64,000 nt of DNA from Salinilacustrithrix sp003476595 (GTDB lineage Bacteria > Actinomycetota > Acidimicrobiia > Acidimicrobiales > Salinilacustritrichaceae), in contig CAXAUZ010000019.1 in the NCBI GenBank assembly GCA_963972525.1, positions 1 to 64,000 on the forward strand, given 5' to 3'. Position 1 is the stretch's first letter, and every line of letters starts with the position of its first letter. Of the stretch, positions 48,757 to 56,922 are shown piece after piece. Position numbers and translations under genes: made by a program. A model generated the notes under the pieces. That model was not told the origin of the DNA and did not search any database. It saw only the letters and a program-made list of their open reading frames with translations.

Positions 48757-49613
48757 GAGCCGTCGTCGGCCGTGGTGGGGGTCGACGAGGTGGTCGACTC
48801 GTCCGCACCCTCCTCCTCGGTGGTCTCCTCGGTCTGGTCACCCTCGGCGGGCTCGTCCTCGCCGGCCGGCTCGCCGAAGTCCTCGTCGAGCTCGGCATCG
48901 TCGGGGATGTCCTCGGGATCGACGCCGAGGTCGGAGCCGACGCCGGCCAGGTCGTCGAGGCTCGGCGGCGCAGGCAGCTCCGCGCCCTCGGGCGCGAAGG
49001 CGATCGTGTAGGCCATGCCGTCGTCGTCGAAGCGGATCGAGCCGAAGTCCTCGGTGACGACGCGGTCGGGGGCCTCGCCCTCGGAGGCAGCGAACGCGGA
49101 GTCCCACACGGCCACCTGCACGATCGGGTCGCCATCGACCCCGTCGCAGGAGTCCTCACCCTCGACGTAGGTCTCGCCGCCGGGCACGCCGAGGCGGTCC
49201 TCGCTGAGCTCGTCGCCGCCGCCGAGCACGGCGCCGGCGTCGGTGAACCAGTTCACGAGGGTGGCGTTCTCGCCGGCGCGGGCCGGGGAGAACGGGTGCA
49301 CGTGGATCAGGCCGTCACCGTGGGTGTGGTTGCCGCCGTTCTGCGGGGCGGTGAACTCCGGGAGATCGGGGACGAAGGTGTCGCAGACGTAGATGCCGTA
49401 GGCGGAGTGCCAGTGGTCCTCGAAGGCCAGCGGCGCCTCGAGGGCCTCGGCGGTGCGCTCCTCGCGTGCGTACACGACCAGCAGCGTGCCCAGGATCACC
49501 ACGGCGGCCAGCGCCGCCGGGAAGATGATGTTCCGCTCGCCCGCAGCGCGAGCGCGGCCGCCACCGGCCTTCGCGGCCCGTGCAACCTTCTTGTTGGAGG
49601 AGGCCTTGCCCAT
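48753..49613 (-). CDS. Membrane-anchored protein with a conserved His-rich outside domain
   Basis: A 286-residue protein of unknown function. The N-terminus is basic (KKVARAAKAGGGRARA), followed by one membrane helix (about 29-46), an outside domain, and a long acidic Thr/Glu tail. The domain contains FEDHWHSAYGIYVCDTF and NGGNHTHGDGLIHVHP, a dense set of His residues that looks like a metal or substrate site, and a second Cys at EDSCDG. It is translationally coupled to the manC-like gene, an odd partner for a nucleotide-sugar enzyme. ATG 49613 lies 9 nt after a TAACGT box. Confidence 0.8.
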   Translation of the reverse strand: MGKASSNKKVARAAKAGGGRARAAGERNIIFPAALAAVVILGTLLVVYAREERTAEALEAPLAFEDHWHSAYGIYVCDTFVPDLPEFTAPQNGGNHTHGDGLIHVHPFSPARAGENATLVNWFTDAGAVLGGGDELSEDRLGVPGGETYVEGEDSCDGVDGDPIVQVAVWDSAFAASEGEAPDRVVTEDFGSIRFDDDGMAYTIAFAPEGAELPAPPSLDDLAGVGSDLGVDPEDIPDDAELDEDFGEPAGEDEPAEGDQTEETTEEEGADESTTSSTPTTADDGS

Positions 49614-49622
49614 AGCGAAACG

Positions 49623-49628
49623 ACGTTA
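49623..49628 (-). promoter_or_regulatory. -10 box (TAACGT) for the His-rich membrane protein gene
   Basis: Minus-strand TAACGT ends 9 nt before ATG 49613 and overlaps the 3' end of the upstream GT4 gene. Confidence 0.45.
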
Positions 49629-50759
49629 CAGGGCAGCTGTCACCGAGCGGTAAGCGAGGAGGAGGCCCTCGGCGGTCCGCCGGGCGGTGTAGGCCCGGGC
49701 CCGCTCCAGCCCGGCCTCGACCATCGAGCGCCGCCACTCGGGGTCGTCGAGCACCCGATGGACCTCCACGGCCAGCTGGGCGTCGTCCCCGTGGGGGATG
49801 ACGGCGCCGGCATCGGCGACCAGCTCGGGCGCGGCACCGGCGTCGGCCACCACGACCGGCACGCCGCACGCCATCGCCTCGAGGACGGGGTGGGCGAAGC
49901 TGCCGTAGACGGCCGGGTACACCACGACGGCCGCGTGCTCGAAGAGCGCGGCGCGGACGGCTTCGGACACCCCGTCGAGTCGGACGACCCGCTCCTCGAG
50001 GTGCAGCTCCTGGATCGCCTCCTGGACCTGGCGCTCGGCCGGGCCCTCACCGCCGATCAGGACGAGCGTGGTCTCCTTGTGGCGCGCCGCCAGGTGGCGC
50101 ATGGCGCGCACCGCGACCAGGTGCTCCTCCTGGGGCTTGGTGCTCGCCGGCAGCAGCACGATCTGGCCGATGATCCCGCGACGGGCGCGGACGTTCTCGA
50201 TCGGCGCCGCCTCGCCGTGGGGTGGCAGCGGCCACGGGACGACCGAGATCCGCGACTCGTCCGCGTGCAGGGTCTGCACCAGCCGGTCCCGGACGAACGC
50301 CGACGGCACGATCACCGCTGCGGCCTGGGCGACGGCGCGCGGGACCATGCGGCGGTGGTAGAGGACTCGGAGCCAACCCACGCCACGGGGGCGCTCGAGC
50401 GGCGTGAGGTCGTGCACGGACAGGATGCGGGGCAGGTCGACCGAGCCCGGCGCGGTGCCGCCGGCATCGTGGAGGAGGTCGAGCCCGGCCCTGCGCACCG
50501 CCAGGCGCAGCCAGCTGTGCTCCGCGGCCACCCGCACCGTCGCCGATGCCGGCGGGAACGGGAAGGTGTGGGTCTCGAAGGCGGCGGCCAGCGCGGGGCG
50601 CGCCTTGATCAGGGACCGGGAGGCGAACAGCACGATCTCGACGTCGTCGGGCGGGTCGGCCCCGACGGCCGTGAGCGAGTCGAGCAGGGCGTGGTCGGCG
50701 TGGTGGAGCTCGGCCGGATCGATCCGGCTGAGGTTCACGCCGACGCGCAACCGGGTCAT
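49626..50759 (-). CDS. GT4-family glycosyltransferase (group 1)
   Basis: A 377-residue GT-B transferase. The N-terminal domain starts LRVGVNLSRIDPAEL; the middle has LSVHDLTPLERPRGV and VIVPSAFVRDRL. The donor domain is less canonical: LLPASTKPQEEHLVAVRAM replaces the usual GTxEPRKN, and SFAHPVLEAMACGVPVV carries a single Glu in EX7E (the first Glu position reads as Ser-Phe-Ala-His), so activity may differ from that of its neighbours. The ATG overlaps the upstream GT4 stop (ATGA), forming a two-gene unit. Confidence 0.86.
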   Translation of the reverse strand: MTRLRVGVNLSRIDPAELHHADHALLDSLTAVGADPPDDVEIVLFASRSLIKARPALAAAFETHTFPFPPASATVRVAAEHSWLRLAVRRAGLDLLHDAGGTAPGSVDLPRILSVHDLTPLERPRGVGWLRVLYHRRMVPRAVAQAAAVIVPSAFVRDRLVQTLHADESRISVVPWPLPPHGEAAPIENVRARRGIIGQIVLLPASTKPQEEHLVAVRAMRHLAARHKETTLVLIGGEGPAERQVQEAIQELHLEERVVRLDGVSEAVRAALFEHAAVVVYPAVYGSFAHPVLEAMACGVPVVVADAGAAPELVADAGAVIPHGDDAQLAVEVHRVLDDPEWRRSMVEAGLERARAYTARRTAEGLLLAYRSVTAAL

Positions 50760-51844
50760 CCGAGCACCTCCTGGTAGCCGGCGACGGCCAGCTCGGCGGC
50801 TCGCGCCCACGTGCGCTCACCGGCTCGGGCCGAGCCGGCATCGATCAGGCGGGCGCGCAGGTCGGCGTCGTCGAGCACGTCGGCGAGCGCCCCGGCGATG
50901 GCGTCCACGTCGAGGGGGTCGACGGTGAGCGCCGCGCCGCCGACGGCCAGCTCCGCGGTCGAGGTCCCGGCCGAGGTCACGACCGGGCATCCCAGGGCCA
51001 TGGACTCGAGCACCGGCAGCCCGAAGCCCTCGAACAGGCTCGGGTAGCACGACGCGACCGCGCCGCGGTACAGGGCATCACGGGTCCGGAGATCCACGAA
51101 CCCTGTCATCGTCACGTTCCGTGCCGAAGTTGACAGATCTCTCTCGTCGCCCCAGCCGCCGGGCCCGATCAGCACCAGCTCGACGTCGTCGCGGGCGAGC
51201 CGATCCCAGGCCTGCAGCAGGCGGCGCAGGTTCTTGCGGGGCTCGAGCGTGCCCACGCAGACCACGTAGCGATCCGGCAGCCGGAAGCGGGCGGTGGCCT
51301 CGGCGACGTCGTCGTCGCTGGGGTCGGTGACGGTGCACCCCCACGGCACGAGCCGAAGCCGGTCGCGCCCGATGCCGGCCGCCACGCAGTCCTCGAGGGT
51401 GGCCTGCGACGGCACCTGCACCTGCGCGGCGTGCGCCCGCGTGAGGTCGAGCGCTCGGTGGAAGAACCGCCGACCCTGGCGGCTGAACAGCTCCGGGTAG
51501 TGGACGAAGGCGAGGTCGTGGACCGTCACCACCAGCGGGGCCGCCGTCGCGGGGATGGCCCCGCCGACGGCGTGACAGAGGTCGACCGGCCCGGTCGACC
51601 GTTCGATCCGGGGACGGCGGAGCGCGTGCCACGTCTCCTGGAGGAGGCGCCGGGGCAACGGCAGGTGGTGGACCGGGACCGGGGGCAGCCAGGCCGGCGG
51701 CGGGGGCTCGCGGTGGCGGGCCGCGACGCCCACCACGTCGACGTCCGGGCGCGCATCCAGCGCGGCGGCCAGGTCGATCATGGTGCGCGCCGTCCCACCC
51801 GGCACCTCGGCCCAGCACTGCTCCAGGGGGATCGCCACGCGCAT
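50756..51844 (-). CDS. GT4-family glycosyltransferase (group 1)
   Basis: A 362-residue GT-B transferase with VAIPLEQCWAEVPGGTART, VTVHDLAFVHYPELFS, CVGTLEPRKNLRRLLQAW and SLFEGFGLPVLESMALGCPVV (complete EX7E). A stretch around 51078-51145 uses codons that are rare here (AGA, TCA, ACT, ACA, GCA) in the segment DERDLSTSARNVTMTGF, suggesting a transferred patch. The start ATG is shared with a 38-bp divergent region next to the GT4 at 51883. Acceptor and donor are unknown; the rhamnose routes nearby suggest deoxyhexose transfer. Confidence 0.9.
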   Translation of the reverse strand: MRVAIPLEQCWAEVPGGTARTMIDLAAALDARPDVDVVGVAARHREPPPPAWLPPVPVHHLPLPRRLLQETWHALRRPRIERSTGPVDLCHAVGGAIPATAAPLVVTVHDLAFVHYPELFSRQGRRFFHRALDLTRAHAAQVQVPSQATLEDCVAAGIGRDRLRLVPWGCTVTDPSDDDVAEATARFRLPDRYVVCVGTLEPRKNLRRLLQAWDRLARDDVELVLIGPGGWGDERDLSTSARNVTMTGFVDLRTRDALYRGAVASCYPSLFEGFGLPVLESMALGCPVVTSAGTSTAELAVGGAALTVDPLDVDAIAGALADVLDDADLRARLIDAGSARAGERTWARAAELAVAGYQEVLG

Positions 51845-51867
51845 CGGGACGAGTCTCGCACCCGACC

Positions 51868-51873
51868 TACACT
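51868..51873 (+). promoter_or_regulatory. -10 box (TACACT) for the 51883 GT4 gene
   Basis: TACACT ends 9 nt before ATG 51883. Confidence 0.5.
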
Positions 51874-51882
51874 CCGTCGCCC

Positions 51883-52962
51883 ATGCGCGTCCTGCTCGAC
51901 GCCCGGCCGCTGCCGGGCCACCGCCTGGGCGTGGCCCAGTACGTGCTGCGCCTCGCCGAGCACGCGGCCCGCCAGGTCGACCTCGAGGTGCTGGCCAAGG
52001 CCAGCGACGAGGCGGACTTCCCGCCACCCGTGCACGTGTCGCGCGACCTGCCCCGACCGCTGCGCCTCGCGGTGGAGCTGGCCGTGGACGGGTGGCGGGT
52101 GAACCGGCTGGCCCCCGACGTCTTCCACGGCGTCCACTACACGTTGCCGCGGGGCCTCCGGGTACCGGCGACCGTGACCTTCCACGACGCCACCATGCTG
52201 ACCATGCCCGAGGTGCACGAGACCAGCAAGCGGCTGTTCTTCCAGCGGGCCATCCCGGCCGGCATCGCCCGGGCCGACCAGGTCATCTGCGTCTCCGAGT
52301 CCGCCCGCCAGGGCGCCATCGAGCACGCCGGCGCCGACCCGGCTCGCACGCACACCGTCCCCCTCGCCGTGGACCACGACCGCTACCGCCCGGCCGACGG
52401 CGACCGGCCGGCCGAGGTGCGAGCGATCTGCGACGGCCCGTACCTGCTGTGGGTCGGCGCCCTCGAGCCCCGCAAGGACGTGCCGACGCTCATCCGGGCC
52501 TTCGAGCTGCTCGCCGGGGAGGTCCCCCACCACCTCGTGCTCGTCGGCCCCGACGCCTGGGGCGCGGAGGCCATCACCGACCGCATCGCCGCCTCCCCCG
52601 TGCGGGATCGCATCGTGCGCACGGGATGGGTCAGCGAGGACACCAAGGCCGACCTGTACCGCCACGCCGACGCCTTCGCCTACCCGTCGCTGGCCGAGGG
52701 CTTCGGCCTCCCGGTGCTCGAGGCGATGGCCTGCGGCACGCCCACCGTCACCACGACCGGCTCGGCGCCCGAGGAGGTCGCCGGCGACGCCGCGCTGACG
52801 GTCGCGCCGGGCGACGCGGAGGCGCTTGCGGCCGCCATCGGGCGCGCCCTCGGCGAGGAGTCGACCCGCCTGCGCGTGGACGGACCGGCTCGCGCCGCCC
52901 GCTACACCTGGGCGGACACGGCGGCTCGGACCGTCGAGGTCTGGAGGCGCGCGTGCGCGTGA
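51883..52962 (+). CDS. GT4-family glycosyltransferase (group 1)
   Basis: A 359-residue GT-B transferase. Landmarks are LLDARPLPGHRLGVAQY, VTFHDATMLTMPEVH, ICVSESARQGAIEHAG, VGALEPRKDVPTLIRAF and SLAEGFGLPVLEAMACGTP with both EX7E Glu. It is clearly related to the GT4 at 41365. It precedes and overlaps a WbbL-like GT2 gene, so the two probably add consecutive sugars to one lipid-linked glycan. The start is leaderless-like. Confidence 0.9.
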   Translation: MRVLLDARPLPGHRLGVAQYVLRLAEHAARQVDLEVLAKASDEADFPPPVHVSRDLPRPLRLAVELAVDGWRVNRLAPDVFHGVHYTLPRGLRVPATVTFHDATMLTMPEVHETSKRLFFQRAIPAGIARADQVICVSESARQGAIEHAGADPARTHTVPLAVDHDRYRPADGDRPAEVRAICDGPYLLWVGALEPRKDVPTLIRAFELLAGEVPHHLVLVGPDAWGAEAITDRIAASPVRDRIVRTGWVSEDTKADLYRHADAFAYPSLAEGFGLPVLEAMACGTPTVTTTGSAPEEVAGDAALTVAPGDAEALAAAIGRALGEESTRLRVDGPARAARYTWADTAARTVEVWRRACA

Positions 52963-53834
52963 CCGCCATCATCGTCAACTACAACTCCGCGCCCGACATC
53001 TTCGAGTGCCTCGACTCGCTGCGGGCGAGCGACCACCCCGTCGAGCTGGTGGTGGTCGACAACGCGTCGAGCGACGGCAGCGTCGACCAGCTCGCCGCGC
53101 TGGACGACGTGCGCCTGGTCCGATCCGCCCGCAACGTCGGCTTCGGTGGCGGCGTGAACCTCGGTGTGCGCACCGTGGACCCCGACGGGGCCGTCCTGCT
53201 CGTGAACCCCGACGCCACCCTGGCCCCCGACGCGGTGTCCCATCTGGTCGCCACGCTCGAGGCCCACCCCCTCGCCGCCGCGGTCGGTCCGCTCGTCGCG
53301 AACCCGGACGGGACGGTGCAGCCCTCGAAGCGGATCTTCCCGAGCTGGACCCAGGCGGCCATGCACTCGACCATCGGGGTGTTCTGGCCCGGGAACCCCG
53401 GCACGCGGGCCTACGTCTGCGCGGATGCTCCCGAGGATCGGCCCAGCCCGGTCGGCTGGCTGTCGGCCTCGGTGCTGCTCATCCGGGCCGATGCGTTCCG
53501 GGACGTCGGCATGTTCGACGAGCGCTTCTTCTTCTACGTCGAGGACCTCGACCTGTGCCGCCGCTTCGCCGACGCCGGCAAGGAGCTGTGGTTCGAGCCC
53601 CGGGCCGAGGCGGTGCACGCCTGGGGCGGCAGCACCCGCAAGCCGACCAAGCAGCTGTGGCAGCACCACACCAACCTGTTCCGCTACGTGCGCAAGCACA
53701 CGCACGGCTGGCGGTCGGCGAAGCTGCCGATCGTCGCGCTCGGCCTGTCCGCCCGGTTCGCGCTGCTCTTCGCCCGCATGAAGCTGCTGCGCCGACGGCT
53801 CCCCGCGCACTCCGGGCACGCCCGCAAGGGCTGA
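52953..53834 (+). CDS. GT2 rhamnosyltransferase-like protein (WbbL-type)
   Basis: A 293-residue GT2 with AIIVNYNSAPDIFECLDSL, VVVDNASSDGS, RNVGFGGGVNLGV, the NPDAT metal site and GMFDERFFFYVEDLDLCRRF, typical of WbbL, the dTDP-rhamnose:GlcNAc-PP-lipid rhamnosyltransferase of actinobacterial arabinogalactan linkers. With rmlABCD close by and a WbbL homologue at the equivalent M. tuberculosis locus, this assignment is reasonable, though the acceptor is not proven. GTG 52953, 5 nt after GGAGG, is preferred to GTG 52959, which overlaps the upstream stop (GTGA). Confidence 0.87.
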   Translation: MRVTAIIVNYNSAPDIFECLDSLRASDHPVELVVVDNASSDGSVDQLAALDDVRLVRSARNVGFGGGVNLGVRTVDPDGAVLLVNPDATLAPDAVSHLVATLEAHPLAAAVGPLVANPDGTVQPSKRIFPSWTQAAMHSTIGVFWPGNPGTRAYVCADAPEDRPSPVGWLSASVLLIRADAFRDVGMFDERFFFYVEDLDLCRRFADAGKELWFEPRAEAVHAWGGSTRKPTKQLWQHHTNLFRYVRKHTHGWRSAKLPIVALGLSARFALLFARMKLLRRRLPAHSGHARKG

Positions 53835-53839
53835 CGCGA

Positions 53840-53881
53840 TCCGTGGCCGCCGCCAGCGCGTTCTGGCAGCGACCACGGAAC
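53840..53881. terminator. Hairpin with intergenic palindromic element, copy 2
   Basis: Arms 53840-53856 and 53863-53879 pair over 17 positions with a 6-nt loop; the two imperfect positions are G-U on the minus strand. The segment 53860-53881 matches 33770-33791 at 21 of 22 bases. It lies between convergent genes and is a likely terminator for the enoyl-CoA hydratase gene. Confidence 0.7.
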
Positions 53882-53893
53882 AGCGGCGGTGCG

Positions 53894-54646
53894 CTACTCG
53901 CCGGACCAGTTGGGCTGGCGCTTCTCGGCGAAGGCGATCGAACCCTCGATGGAGTCCTTCGAGGAGAAGATCTTGCCGGCGAGGGGACCCTGCTCGGCCC
54001 AGCCCTCCTCCTCGGTGCGACCCGCAGAGTTGCGGATCATCTGCTTCGAGGCGGCGATCGACAGGGGTGCGTTGGCCGCGATCCGCTCGGCCAGCGCGAT
54101 GGCCTCGTCGAGCACCTGCTCCTGGGGCACGACCTTGCTGACCAGGCCGTACTGCTTGGCCTCCTCGGCGCTGATCGGGTCACCGGTGAGCGACATCTCC
54201 ATGGCGACGGCGTAGGGCAGACGGCTCGGCAGGCGCACGAGGGCCCCGCCGGCGGCCAGCAGGCCCCGCTTGACCTCGGGCACGCCGAAGCTCGAGCCCT
54301 CGGCGGCGACCAGCAGGTCGCACACCAGGGCGAGCTCGAGGCCGCCGGCCAGCACGGGGCCGTGGACGCCGCCGATGAGGGGCTTCTGCCACGGCTGGTT
54401 GTAGATGGCGCCCATCGAGGCGGGCGGGCCCTTGGTGGCGAACTCCTTGAGGTCCATGCCGGCGCAGAAGTTCTTGCCGTTGGCGGTGAGCACACCGGCC
54501 GTGAGCTCGCCGTCGGCGTCGAGCTCCTCGAGCGAGGCCTTGAGGGCGTCGGCCAGCTCGGCGTTGAGCGCGTTGCGCTGGTCGGGGCGGTTCAGGGTCA
54601 TGACCAGGACCCGGCCTCGGCGCTCGGTCAGCAGGACATCGGACAC
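53894..54646 (-). CDS. Enoyl-CoA hydratase/isomerase (crotonase) family protein
   Basis: A 250-residue crotonase-fold protein. The oxyanion-hole segment is GKNFCAGMDL and GPVLAGGLELALVCD, with the first catalytic Glu. GVPEVKRGLLAAGGALVRLP includes the second Glu. Hydratases of beta-oxidation have both, so a hydratase is plausible, but substrates vary in this family. It has AAGGAG 8 nt before the GTG and no overlap with sugar genes, so it looks like a stand-alone insertion in the glycan region. Confidence 0.9.
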   Translation of the reverse strand: MSDVLLTERRGRVLVMTLNRPDQRNALNAELADALKASLEELDADGELTAGVLTANGKNFCAGMDLKEFATKGPPASMGAIYNQPWQKPLIGGVHGPVLAGGLELALVCDLLVAAEGSSFGVPEVKRGLLAAGGALVRLPSRLPYAVAMEMSLTGDPISAEEAKQYGLVSKVVPQEQVLDEAIALAERIAANAPLSIAASKQMIRNSAGRTEEEGWAEQGPLAGKIFSSKDSIEGSIAFAEKRQPNWSGE

Positions 54647-54697
54647 GTGGGGTGCTCCTTCAGGAGTCGGCAACGGACGTTGCCAAGGTACGCGCCG

Positions 54698-55630
54698 CTA
54701 CACGAGTCGGGCGAAGTGCTCGATCGTGCGCTGCAGGCCCTCCCGGAGCTCGACCTCCGGCTCCCAGCCGAGCAGCTCCCGCGCCTTGGTGATGTCGGGC
54801 TTGCGCTGGGTCGGGTCGTCCACCGGCAGCGGCTCGTGGACGATCTCCGACGACGAGCCGGTGAGCTCGAGCACGAGCTCGGCCAGCTCCACCATCGTGA
54901 ACTCACCCGGGTTGCCGATGTTGATCGGGCCGATCTGGTCGGAGTCGAGCAGGGCGAGGAACCCGGCGACCTCGTCGTCGACGTAGCAGAACGACCGGCT
55001 CTGGCTGCCGTCGCCGTAGATCGTGATCGGCACGCCCTGCAGCGCCTGCATGATGAAGTTGGAGACCACCCGTCCGTCCTTGGGGCGCATCCGGGGCCCG
55101 TAGGTGTTGAAGATTCGAACGATCCGCACGTCGAGGCCGTGGTGGGAGTGGTACGCCATCGTCATCGCCTCGGCGAAGCGCTTGGCCTCGTCGTAGACGC
55201 CACGGGGGCCGACCGGGTTCACGTGCCCCCAGTACTCCTCGGTCTGGGGGTGGACCTGCGGGTCGCCGTAGACCTCCGAGGTGGAGGCGAGGAAGAACGT
55301 GGCGCCCTTCTCCTTGGCCAGGCCCAGGCCGTTGTGCGTGCCGAGGGATCCGACCTTCAGGGTCTGGATCGGCATCTCCAGGTAGTCCTTGGGCGACGCC
55401 GGCGAGGCGAAGTGCAGCACCGCGTCCACGTCTCCCGGGACCCAGATGAACTTCGAGACGTCGTGCTCGGCGAAGGTGAACCCGGGGGTGCCGAACAGGT
55501 GCTCGATGTTGGCGACGCTGCCGGTGATCAGGTTGTCGAGGACCACGACCTCGTCGCCGCGTGCCAGCAGCCGGTCGCAGATGTGGGAGCCGAGGAAGCC
55601 GGCGCCGCCGGTGACGACGATGCGGGCCAC
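54698..55630 (-). CDS. UDP-glucuronate decarboxylase (UDP-xylose synthase)
   Basis: A 310-residue extended SDR. Diagnostic stretches are GGAGFLGSHICDRLL, HFASPASPKDYLEMPIQTLK, ASTSEVYGDP, GVYDEAKRFAEA with the catalytic Tyr-Lys, FNTYGPRMRP and SRSFCYVDDEV. These mark the UXS branch, which converts UDP-glucuronate to UDP-xylose. It starts on the base after the ugd stop, so both enzymes come from one transcript and turn UDP-glucose into UDP-xylose. The GTG start is set by the VARIVVTGG N-terminus. Confidence 0.93.
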   Translation of the reverse strand: MARIVVTGGAGFLGSHICDRLLARGDEVVVLDNLITGSVANIEHLFGTPGFTFAEHDVSKFIWVPGDVDAVLHFASPASPKDYLEMPIQTLKVGSLGTHNGLGLAKEKGATFFLASTSEVYGDPQVHPQTEEYWGHVNPVGPRGVYDEAKRFAEAMTMAYHSHHGLDVRIVRIFNTYGPRMRPKDGRVVSNFIMQALQGVPITIYGDGSQSRSFCYVDDEVAGFLALLDSDQIGPINIGNPGEFTMVELAELVLELTGSSSEIVHEPLPVDDPTQRKPDITKARELLGWEPEVELREGLQRTIEHFARLV

Positions 55631-56902
55631 TCAGCGCCGCCCGATGCCGCGGAAGGTGAACCCGCGGCGGATGAGGGCGGAGCGGTCGAGCAGGTTGCGG
55701 GCGTCCACCACGGCCGGCGTGGCCATGCGGGCCTTCACCTCGCCCAGGTCGAGCCACTTGAACTCGTCCCATTCGGTGAGCACGAGCAGCACGTCGGCGC
55801 CGTCGCAGGCGTCGTAGGGGTCGGTGACCACCTCGATGCCGTCGAGCTGGTGGGAGACCGCCGGGTCGTAGGCCCGGACCTTGGCGCCGCGGGCGGCCAG
55901 CCGGCCGAGCACCTCCAGCGACGGCGACTCGCGCAGGTCGTCGGTGCGGGCCTTGAACGTGAGCCCCCACGCCGCGACCTGCTTGCCGTCGACGTCGCCG
56001 TCCATGAGCTCGATGGCCTTCTCGGCGGTGCGGTCGTACTGCTCGTCGTTGACCTGGATGACGCCCTTCAGGAGGTGGAAGTCGTAGCCCCCCTCCTCGG
56101 CGATCTTGACCATCGCCCGCGTGTCTTTCGGAAAACAACTTCCGCCAAAGCCCGGTCCCGGCTTGAGGAACTCCGAGCCGATGCGCTTGTCGTAGCCGAT
56201 GCCCAGGGCGACGTCGTTGATGTCGGCGCCCACCGCCTCGCAGATCGCGGCGACGGCGTTGATGAAGGAGATCTTGGTGGCCAGGAACGAGTTGGCGGCG
56301 TACTTGATCGTCTCGGCCGAGGCGGGGTCGGTGACGATGAGCGGGGCGGCGACGCCGAGGTAGAGGGAGGCGACCTTGATGGCGGCGGACTGGTCGTCGG
56401 CGCCGATCACGATGCGGTCCGGGTTCATGAAGTCGTGCACGGCCGAGCCCTCGCGGAGGAACTCGGGGTTGGAGACCACGGCGATGTCGTCGCGGCCGAG
56501 GGCTCGCTCCACGACGCGGGTGGAGCCGACCGGCACCGTCGACTTGTTGACCACGACCGACTCCGACGGCAGCACCGGGGCGATCTCGCGCGCCGCCTGC
56601 TCGATGTAGGACAGGTCTGCGGAGCCGTCCTCGCCCTGGGGGGTGGGGACGCACAGGTAGGCGAACTCGCAGTCGGCCGCGGCCGTGGCGGCGCCGAGTA
56701 CGAAGGTGAGCCGACCCGACTCGAGGCCCTCGCGCACGATCTCGTCGAGGCCGGCCTCCAGGATCGGGATGTCGCCCTGCTTCAGGCGCTCGACCTTGGC
56801 GGCGTCGATGTCGGCGCACACCACGTCGTGGCCGAGGGCGCTGAAGCACGCACCCGTGGTCAGGCCGACGTAGCCGGTGCCGATGATCGCGATCCTGCTC
56901 AT
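55631..56902 (-). CDS. ugd: UDP-glucose 6-dehydrogenase
   Basis: A 423-residue enzyme that oxidises UDP-glucose to UDP-glucuronate in two NAD-dependent steps. Features are IIGTGYVGLTTGACF, CVPTPQGEDGSADL, NKSTVPVGS, PEFLREGSAVHDFMNPDRI, and the catalytic GFGGSCFPKD with Cys256. The codons of that active-site block (TTT GGC GGA AGT TGT TTT CCG AAA) are strikingly AT-rich for this gene; see findings. A strong GGAGGAG lies 6 nt before the ATG. The gene begins the ugd-uxs pair; rmlD ends 20 bp upstream. Confidence 0.97.
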   Translation of the reverse strand: MSRIAIIGTGYVGLTTGACFSALGHDVVCADIDAAKVERLKQGDIPILEAGLDEIVREGLESGRLTFVLGAATAAADCEFAYLCVPTPQGEDGSADLSYIEQAAREIAPVLPSESVVVNKSTVPVGSTRVVERALGRDDIAVVSNPEFLREGSAVHDFMNPDRIVIGADDQSAAIKVASLYLGVAAPLIVTDPASAETIKYAANSFLATKISFINAVAAICEAVGADINDVALGIGYDKRIGSEFLKPGPGFGGSCFPKDTRAMVKIAEEGGYDFHLLKGVIQVNDEQYDRTAEKAIELMDGDVDGKQVAAWGLTFKARTDDLRESPSLEVLGRLAARGAKVRAYDPAVSHQLDGIEVVTDPYDACDGADVLLVLTEWDEFKWLDLGEVKARMATPAVVDARNLLDRSALIRRGFTFRGIGRR

Positions 56903-56922
56903 GTCCGCTCCTCCGCCGACGA

